Source of the DNA: Isoetes taiwanensis
Taxonomy: Eukaryota > Streptophyta > Lycopodiopsida > Isoetales > Isoetaceae
Assembly: GCA_021234155.1 (NCBI GenBank)
Contig: JAJEKV010000144.1
Span: 806,001-870,000 of the forward strand
DNA length: 64,000 bases
Direction of reading: 5' to 3'
The notes under the pieces were generated by a model that worked only from the letters and a program-made list of their open reading frames with translations, did no database searches and was not told where the DNA came from. The position numbers and the translations under genes were made by a program. Numbering within the stretch: the stretch's first letter is position 1; each line of letters begins with the position of its first letter. Positions 57,842 to 64,000 of this stretch are shown here, in pieces.

Positions 57842-57912
57842 GTCTCACCGCGTCGCGCCGGGGACGATTTCGACATTCTCAAAACCGGTGCAGGCGCTAG
57901 CGTGGTGAGACC
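57842..57912. repeat. Leader palindrome H4
   Basis: GTCTCACCGCGTCGCGCCGG at the left pairs with CGTGGTGAGACC at the right. The inner stem is CGATTTCGACATTCTC then AAAACCG, slightly imperfect. Located 1890 bp after H2 and 197 bp after H3. Confidence 0.85.
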
Positions 57913-58088
57913 TCGCCACCATTTCTTCACCAAATGATCTCCAAATTGTACAATAGGTTCATGTAGTTGTCCTTAGCATGCTCAAACCCTAGAAATAGTC
58001 TTCAAACTTGCAATTGCATCCCTTAATAGGTCGAATTGCCTAATCTCGATAAATTCTAGGTCATCCAAAATTAGGGTTTCCCCTTTTC

Positions 58089-58096
58089 TATAAATA
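58089..58096 (+). promoter_or_regulatory. TATA box of leader unit 2
   Basis: TATAAATA within TTTTCTATAAATAAGTCCCC, about 140 bp before the ATG at 58232. Same relative place as the TATA box of unit 1 (after the palindrome pair, before an ORF). Confidence 0.5.
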
Positions 58097-58231
58097 AGTC
58101 CCCATTTCTCAATTGGCACCCCGCAAATTTGCTCTCCCTTTGCTTAGGCGATCTTTCAGCTCCTTGAGGCTTACGCATCCGTTTGATACTCCCTTCTTTG
58201 CTAGATCAATGGCCACTGCTTGACTTGGGCG

Positions 58232-59494
58232 ATGGTGCAGCGCCCGGTGCCCATCTTTGCCGAGGCGGATGTCAACGACATCTTCAAGTTTTGGGAAAGA
58301 AATCGACGTCCAAGCTACGCTAAATGCAACCCCAAAGATATAGGCGGTGCTAGCGGAATTTCGGGCTAGGGTAGGACCCTCCCTTGTTCAAGTCCCCCTT
58401 GCATAGGATGCCGTTCCCGCCCATCCCTTCAAGCGGCCTTAGGCGATGTCCCCAACATCGCCAAGTACTTGACTAACAAGGCGCCAGAGGGCTGCACGAC
58501 TACATGGTCTGACGATAGCAGGGACCAAGTACTTCTCTTACACGCAGAGCCCTAGCCATCTTCTTATCCGCCCGGGGTAGAAACCCGATGGGGGCAACCT
58601 CTATCCCTCCAGATGGAGGTAGACCCCATGGCGGTGCAAGAGGAAGAGCGGATCTTTGTTGCGGTATCAGCGAGGGAAGCAAGAGGAGGATGAAGAGGAG
58701 TCGGACGGCGAAGGATACGGAGCTTCGACTTCGGATGAAGAACGGCGCAAGCGAGGAAGGGAGCTGATCAACCCGGCGAGGCCCGGCCCGGGGGCATCGA
58801 AGTTGCTCCCCACCGGGCTAGGCATCACAAACCTAGCCCCTATCATCATCAACGGAGAGGAGTATCTACTCCCTCGACATCCAGAACCTCCCCAATGGGG
58901 TGGAGAGGGAGCTCGGGTGTTGACTAATCGCTCCACCAATCAACGGCGTAGACCGACATGGACGACTTCATCGTCCGGGGAGCCTCAGACTTTCCCCTTC
59001 AAGTGAGGGAGGCCAACACCTACACAGGGGAGACGACCTCCGATATCCAGGCCTCTGGCGCAAAGATCGTGCAAATGATGGGGGAGTCGCCAAATAGGAG
59101 GAGGAGTTCCTCGCCCTCCAAGAAAGAGATGGGGATCCGTGGGAAGACCACGAGCATCCTAATGCCGGAGTCCCGACACCACCCCGCCAAGAGGAGAAGG
59201 AATCGACCTCGGGGAGGCTCGACCGCACAATTGAAGACTACTGTGGAGCTGACCGAAATCGAGGTCGACGAAGTGCACGGCGGGCACGAGCTGGAGGCCA
59301 AACAAAGCGGAGAAGCCGGCGACACACAACGACAGTCACTCGGTACTACTTGCCGTTCTTTGAAGGATGGGAGAATAGCGGTAATACACCGCAGTTCGAT
59401 CCGAGAGGTGAAGAAGGAGTGTTCATGCCGATTGCACTCTCGGGCCGGCGGGGCATGCTCGAATAGCAACAAACGTCGACTATCTTTGTCTTAG
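58232..59494 (+). pseudogene. Leader unit 2 ORF: charged protein of unknown function
   Basis: Opens MVQRPVPIFAEADVNDIFKF then WERNRRPSYAKCNPKDI. After frame changes it gives EEDEEESDGEGYGASTSDEE then RRKRGRELINPARPGPG (58690-58800), NLAPIIINGEEYLLPRHPEP (58830-58890), and in another frame YYLPFFEGWENSGNTPQFDP (about 59350) with EEGVFMPIALSGRRGML. Acidic, Arg/Lys-rich and proline-containing, like unit 1, but with little direct identity. No domain recognised. It may be the ancestral N-terminal part of gag. Confidence 0.4.
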
Positions 59495-60012
59495 TCAAGA
59501 GGGCAATGGCACTTGACCTCTTCGACCGCCATACCCCACCGACATCGAGGCAAGATTGGCTGGTGGCTAGCGGCCCTTACATCCAACCCTTGGGGTAGAA
59601 GACCTGGTGAGAGCCATACGAGGGGAGGCTCGTCGGCAAGCATCATCGGGAACTTGGGTCACTTTCGGTAGGGACGGCCCAAGTTAAGAAGTTTCTTGAA
59701 GACAACCCGTCTTTACGGCGATTTCAAGACTAGTTAGACTCTTGATCCAGGAGACTTTTGTATCGAAATATTATATGATATATGAATATAAATTCTATTG
59801 CACTTTAAATGTTTTGTTGATGTATTTTTTGCCCCACAATTATACCAACAAACATAAACAATGTAAGAGAACAAATGAAACTAACCATATAGCCATGAAT
59901 TACTTGTGTATGCAGCTAGAGGCCAAAAGCTTGGGGAACGACAACTGCGAGACCTTATAGAAGAGCAAACCCGCCCTGCACCACCCCCTAAGCAAGGAAC
60001 CTATTTGAAGAT

Positions 60013-60870
60013 ATGGAACCCATGACCCAAGAGGAGGAGATAGCCCGGATGAGGACGGACTGGAGCCGATAAAGGCCTTCTATCATCGCGGCGAAGTTGG
60101 GCCCGGTGGGCAACGCCTTTCGGTTTCGCGAAGCATCGGCTTCGGAGAGCGAGGAAGGGACAAGAAGAGGAGCAAGAGGAGATCCTCCGGCCGAAATCTT
60201 CCGACTCAAGTTCAGACTTCGGACTCGGCTTCAGGAAGAGGAGGAACGCGGTTCGAGCGAACGGATGGAAGGCGAAGAGGAACACCCCGGATGGGCGACA
60301 AAGAGATACGGGGCATCCGACTACCCGAGGAAAGAAGGTAGATTCCGCCTTTGGGCAATGTATGGAAGGCCCTGAATCGAACAGTTCTCCTCGGGGAGAA
60401 CAGTCGATTGGAAGCGAGAGGCATGGGCTGGATCTAAATGAGTGAGTACAGCGAACGCTTTATGGCATGAAAGATAAAGACAAAGGCGAGTTGCAACAGC
60501 CAATTTGAAGGGAGCCGCACGGATTTGGTGGAAGGGTTATGCAAAGGCACATGGCTTAAGCAGAATGCTTGTAAGTTCAGAATTTTGCTAAAGCCTTCTG
60601 CGCCATTACGTCCCAAGGGAACATAAGTCCAAAGATGATGCAAAGAAGTTCTATAGGCTCCAACAGTGGAAACAAATCAGTCCGAAATATACTGGAGGAA
60701 TTCATGAGGCTAAGGTCTGTATGTGAAGTTGGGGAAAAGCATGCAAGAGAAAGCTACATTGAGGGGCTGAATGAGGAGATCCGCAAGCTTGTGAGAGCAA
60801 TAAACCCTAGGGGACGACGTCGAAGCGAGTCCAAGGCTATAAGCTTGCGTGGGGTCGGGACCTCAAAATA
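60013..60870 (+). pseudogene. Gypsy gag region, frameshifted
   Basis: Starts near MTQEEEIARMR (60013). A charged region follows, and then the diagnostic retrotransposon gag helix block (NILEEFMRLRSVCEVGEKHA then RESYIEGLNEEIRKLVRAIN, 60678-60815). Gag proteins form the particle and bind element RNA. Several frame breaks lie between the start and the gag block. A zinc knuckle could not be read cleanly downstream. Confidence 0.6.
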
Positions 60871-61260
60871 GCGATTTAAGCAGCAGTATTTCCGGGGATA
60901 AAGGCAAGGCGACGAGAAGCTATAGCCCCTGTGGCAGATCCAGGCCCGCCTAGAGCCCCATATGGTGGCAAACTGTGGGAAGCGGCAGGAGAAGAAGCGT
61001 GTGTCCTTCAAGGACAAGCGGGGGGTCAAACTACTCCAAAGCAAAGGCGATCCTTTTGCGGCGATGCCCAAGAAAAAAGAGGGGAGTGCATAGAAAAGCA
61101 TTAGCGGCCGTGTATTTCCAGCCGAGGCCATAGGGCGACAAAACCGCCCCCTACGCCATGAGTGCAGCTCTAAGCGGAGTTAGGAGATTGGGACATCCCG
61201 TCACGGCGACGACCCGAAGAAGCCCGCGACTACATCCGTGGTGAGTGCCACATCTTTGCC

Positions 61261-63975
61261 TTAATAGATACTGAGCAAGCAGAGAGCCCGGTAGATAAAG
61301 TAATTTCCACAAGTAGGGAAGGCCAAGGCCAAGTCCTTCATAGTCTTGATAGACTTCGGGGAAGCGTAGCCATAACTTTGCATCCCCGAGAATGGTTCAA
61401 ATGTTGAAGTTGAAGCCGCTAAAGTCAAAGCCAAGACCCGTTGTCTTAGCAAGTGGTGCGATAAAGGCGGACGGCGGGCAAGAGAATTAAACCGACATCG
61501 ACTTGCGGGGATTAATATCCAGATGGGGTCAGAAGTAATGGATATTGGCAAGTATGACTTGATCATAGGAAGGGAGTACCTTGGGCCAGCAGGGGCCATT
61601 ATCGATTGTGGAAAGCGGAAGGTGACCTTCCCAACACCCGACGGCAAGATCATTGAGATAACAGGTAAGGAAGTTGTTCCCATCATGCAGTGTATGTCTT
61701 CTAAACGGCTGTTCAAGTGCATCAAGAGTGAGCAAGTGGCATGCATCTTCAAGCTTGAGATTAGTGAGCCGGAATCGGAAGGAAGCAAAGAAGACAAGGT
61801 GCTCAGCAAGTTGCCCAAGCAAGTAGCTAAGCTGATCACGGAGTTCCATGATCTCTTTCCAGATGAGATCAAGCAGCTCCCTCCTTATAGAGGAGTCGAG
61901 TGCGAGATAGCACTCGAACCGGGAACAAAGCCAACGAGCAAGGCTCCATATAGAATGACAACGCAGGAGTTGCCGAGAGCTAAAAAGCGATTCGCGCAGG
62001 AGCTGCTAGACCTAGGTTTCATTAGACCTAGTGTTTCGCCATTTGGAGCGCCCATTCTCTTCGTTAAGAAGAAGGATGGCAGTTTGAGGATGTGCATAGA
62101 CTATAGGCAGTTGAACAAGCACACCATTAAGAACAAGTACTGGCGCCCCCGGATCGAGATGACTTGATGGATCAGCTCCAAGGTGCAAAAATCTTCTCCA
62201 AAATCGACTTAAGGTCAGGGTTATCATGGATCGGGGATAAAGGAAGAAGATATCCATAAGACCGCCTTGAGAACGCGGTATGGGCACTACGAGTTCCGCG
62301 GTAATGCCCCCGGCTTATCGAATGCCCCCATAGCGTTCATGAGGCTCATGAGCGACATCTTCGGGGAGTTCTTAGACACCTTTGTGATTGTTTTCTTTGA
62401 TGACATTTTGGTGTATAGCGAGATCCCTTGAAGAACCGCATACAACACTTGAGAAGAGTCTTTGGACAAGTTGAAGAGGCACCGGTTATGCGCCAAGTTG
62501 TCGGTGCCGCCTTCGCTGAGAGATGGTGGAGTATCTAGGTCATGTGATCTCGTGAGGAAGGCATCTCGGCGGACCTGCAAAGATTGAAGCCGTCATTCAG
62601 TGGCCGGCGCCGAAGAATGTGCATGAAGTCAGAAGTTTCCTCGGCCTAGCAGGGTACTACAGGAAGTTCGTGAAGAACTTTGCCAAGATAGCAGCCCCGC
62701 TAACAGACTTGACGCGGGCGGAGAAAGTGAAAGATTGGGCAGAGCATTGGCACAAGAAAGCCCAAGCAGGGTTTGAATTGTTGAAGGAAGCTTTAACAAC
62801 AGCCCCAGTCTTAACCCTGCCGGACCCGGAGAAAGATAAGCTTGTAGCAACAGACGCAAGTAAGATAGCTACAGGAGCAGTGCTCATGCAAGAAGAGCGT
62901 GTGGTAGCGTATGATTCCAGGAAGATGAACGACGCCGAAATGCGCTACCCCACGCACGATCAGGAATTGCTTGCGGTTGTCAGGGCATTAAGAATTTGGA
63001 GGCACTACCTTTTGGGAAGGAAGTTCCGGTTGGATCTGATCACCACGAGCCTCCAATATGTATTCACATAACCACACCTCAACCCGAGGCGAGAAGGTGG
63101 ATGGAGTTCCTTGAAGAGTGCGACTTTGATATAGTCTACAAGCGGGGAAGCTCAATGTGGTAGCGGATGCGCTTTCAAGGCATCCCCCGACAACTAGAGT
63201 GCATTGCAATGCAATTTCGGCGATCTCCGGCGATTTTGGTAAGAAGATTGAAGAGTCCTTGCCAACGGGGCGTGGATTTCAAGGAAGTATGGGCAAGTCT
63301 CTCTAGGAGGCTAGAAACGGATAAGGAGCGGGAAGCCTTTAAGCATTTTAAGAAGGAAGGCAACTTTGTTATACCATAAGAACAAGTTGTGCGTGCAGAA
63401 TCATCGGTGTAAGGAAATTGATCCTCCACGACACGCGACAACAGCCCAATAGCTGGCCATGCGGGATTCATGAAAACATATTTCAAAGCACTGGCAGGCT
63501 ATTATTGGCCGAGGAATGAAGAAGCGGTGGCTCGCTACATCAAGGAATGCCAGCCTATGTCCCAGACAAAGGCGGAGCAACGGAATTCGGGGGCATTGGA
63601 GCCATTAGCGGTGCCAAACGCTAAGTGGGGAGGTAATCGGCATGGATTTCATCACGGGACTCCCAAAAAGCAACAAGAGGGAAGGATGCCTTGATGGTAG
63701 TGGTCGACAAGTTGTCTAAGATGGCACATTTTGTGCCTTTGCGGGGACCACGTCTGACTATGGATACAAGCAAAGCTCTTCACCAAAGAGATCTTCGGGC
63801 TTCATGGCATGCCAAGGGAGATTATCTCCGCGAGGGGATCCGAAGTTCATGGCCTTTTGGCAAGACCTCTTTGCGACAATCCGGGACGAAGCTATCCATG
63901 AGCACGCGGCATATCATCCTCGAGCCGGATGGCCGACGGAGCCGGACCAACAGGATTTTAGAGGACATGCTCTGA
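61261..63975 (+). pseudogene. Gypsy pol: protease, reverse transcriptase, RNase H, integrase, frameshifted
   Basis: The protease end has [10 protein letters not shown] (about 61554). The RT begins [20 protein letters not shown], with [34 protein letters not shown] and a catalytic FFDDILVYS (about 62394). RNase H starts [20 protein letters not shown] with [12 protein letters not shown] (62850-62980). The integrase zinc region is around HAGFMKTYFKALAGYYWP (63470-63510), and its core runs from 63640 to the window edge with MVVVDKLSKMAHFVPL. The open blocks are 61523-62167 and 62619-63071. Between them and after, small insertions change frame repeatedly, so no full polyprotein can be made. The Ty3/Gypsy domain order is clear. 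Lineage within Gypsy was not determined. Confidence 0.85.
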
Positions 63976-64000
63976 GAAACTATATTTGGAATAAGCAAAG

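Larger units (their letters stand above)
53893..64000 (+). mobile_element. Ty3/Gypsy-type LTR retrotransposon, 5' part, runs off the window
   Basis: Starts with a 1.68-kb LTR, then a primer-binding site, a very long leader (55.6-60.0 kb) and gag-pol in the order gag, protease, RT, RNase H, integrase (the Ty3/Gypsy order). The 3' LTR lies outside the window. The coding part is visibly GC-richer than the rest of the window. Frames are broken at many points, mostly by one- to three-base insertions. The leader contains two tandem units, each with two palindromes, a TATA box and a charged ORF, which is unusual. Confidence 0.85.

Overview
The window looks like a piece of a large, repeat-rich land-plant nuclear genome. 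The evidence is two intron-rich host genes with canonical splice sites, abundant non-LTR (LINE) and LTR retroelements, MITEs and a Helitron-type helicase remnant, with no tRNA, rRNA or organellar gene blocks. I infer a non-seed vascular plant (fern or lycophyte), mainly because one host gene is a Kir-type (IRK-fold) channel, which I do not know from flowering plants. That assignment is an inference, not something read directly.

Layout. 1-3.5 kb: repeats, a G-quadruplex motif, a GTACGGTA-type repeat patch and a 200-bp Mutator-type MITE with 9-bp target duplication. 3.5-7.3 kb (+): a complete 14-exon CBL-interacting protein kinase (CIPK3/9/23-like, 437 aa). 7.3-12.2 kb: intergenic sequence with a metacaspase fragment (-), tandem repeats, and a frameshifted FCP1/NLI-interacting-factor phosphatase pseudogene (+). 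12.26-19.02 kb (+): a nearly full-length L1-type LINE bounded by a 15-bp target duplication. 19.6-22.6 kb (-): remnants of a TE-like multi-block coding region. 22.7-26.6 kb (+): a second, decayed LINE carrying a 275-bp MITE. 26.9-40.4 kb (-): a seven-exon Kir-like channel gene whose introns have filled with truncated LINE 3' ends and Copia debris. 41.6-53.5 kb: a 56-bp tandem repeat, an ORF1-only half-LINE, TG-rich DNA, a 109-bp inverted repeat, a LINE 3' fragment, a Helitron/PIF1 helicase fragment and an array of heat-shock-element-like pentamers. 53.9-64.0 kb (+): the 5' LTR and internal region of a large Ty3/Gypsy-type element running off the window, with an unusual leader made of two ~1.9-kb units. 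Each unit has a pair of long imperfect palindromes, a TATA box and a highly charged ORF.

How the parts relate. The only probably functional host genes are the CIPK and the Kir-like channel. CIPK23-clade kinases regulate plant K+ channels, so the neighbourhood is suggestive, but 20 kb of repeats separates the two genes and nothing shows co-regulation. Everything else is transposon-derived or decayed. The most unusual items are the Kir-like protein, whose pore carries STTFNGSP where a TxGYG filter is expected, and the duplicated palindrome/TATA/ORF cassette in the Gypsy leader.
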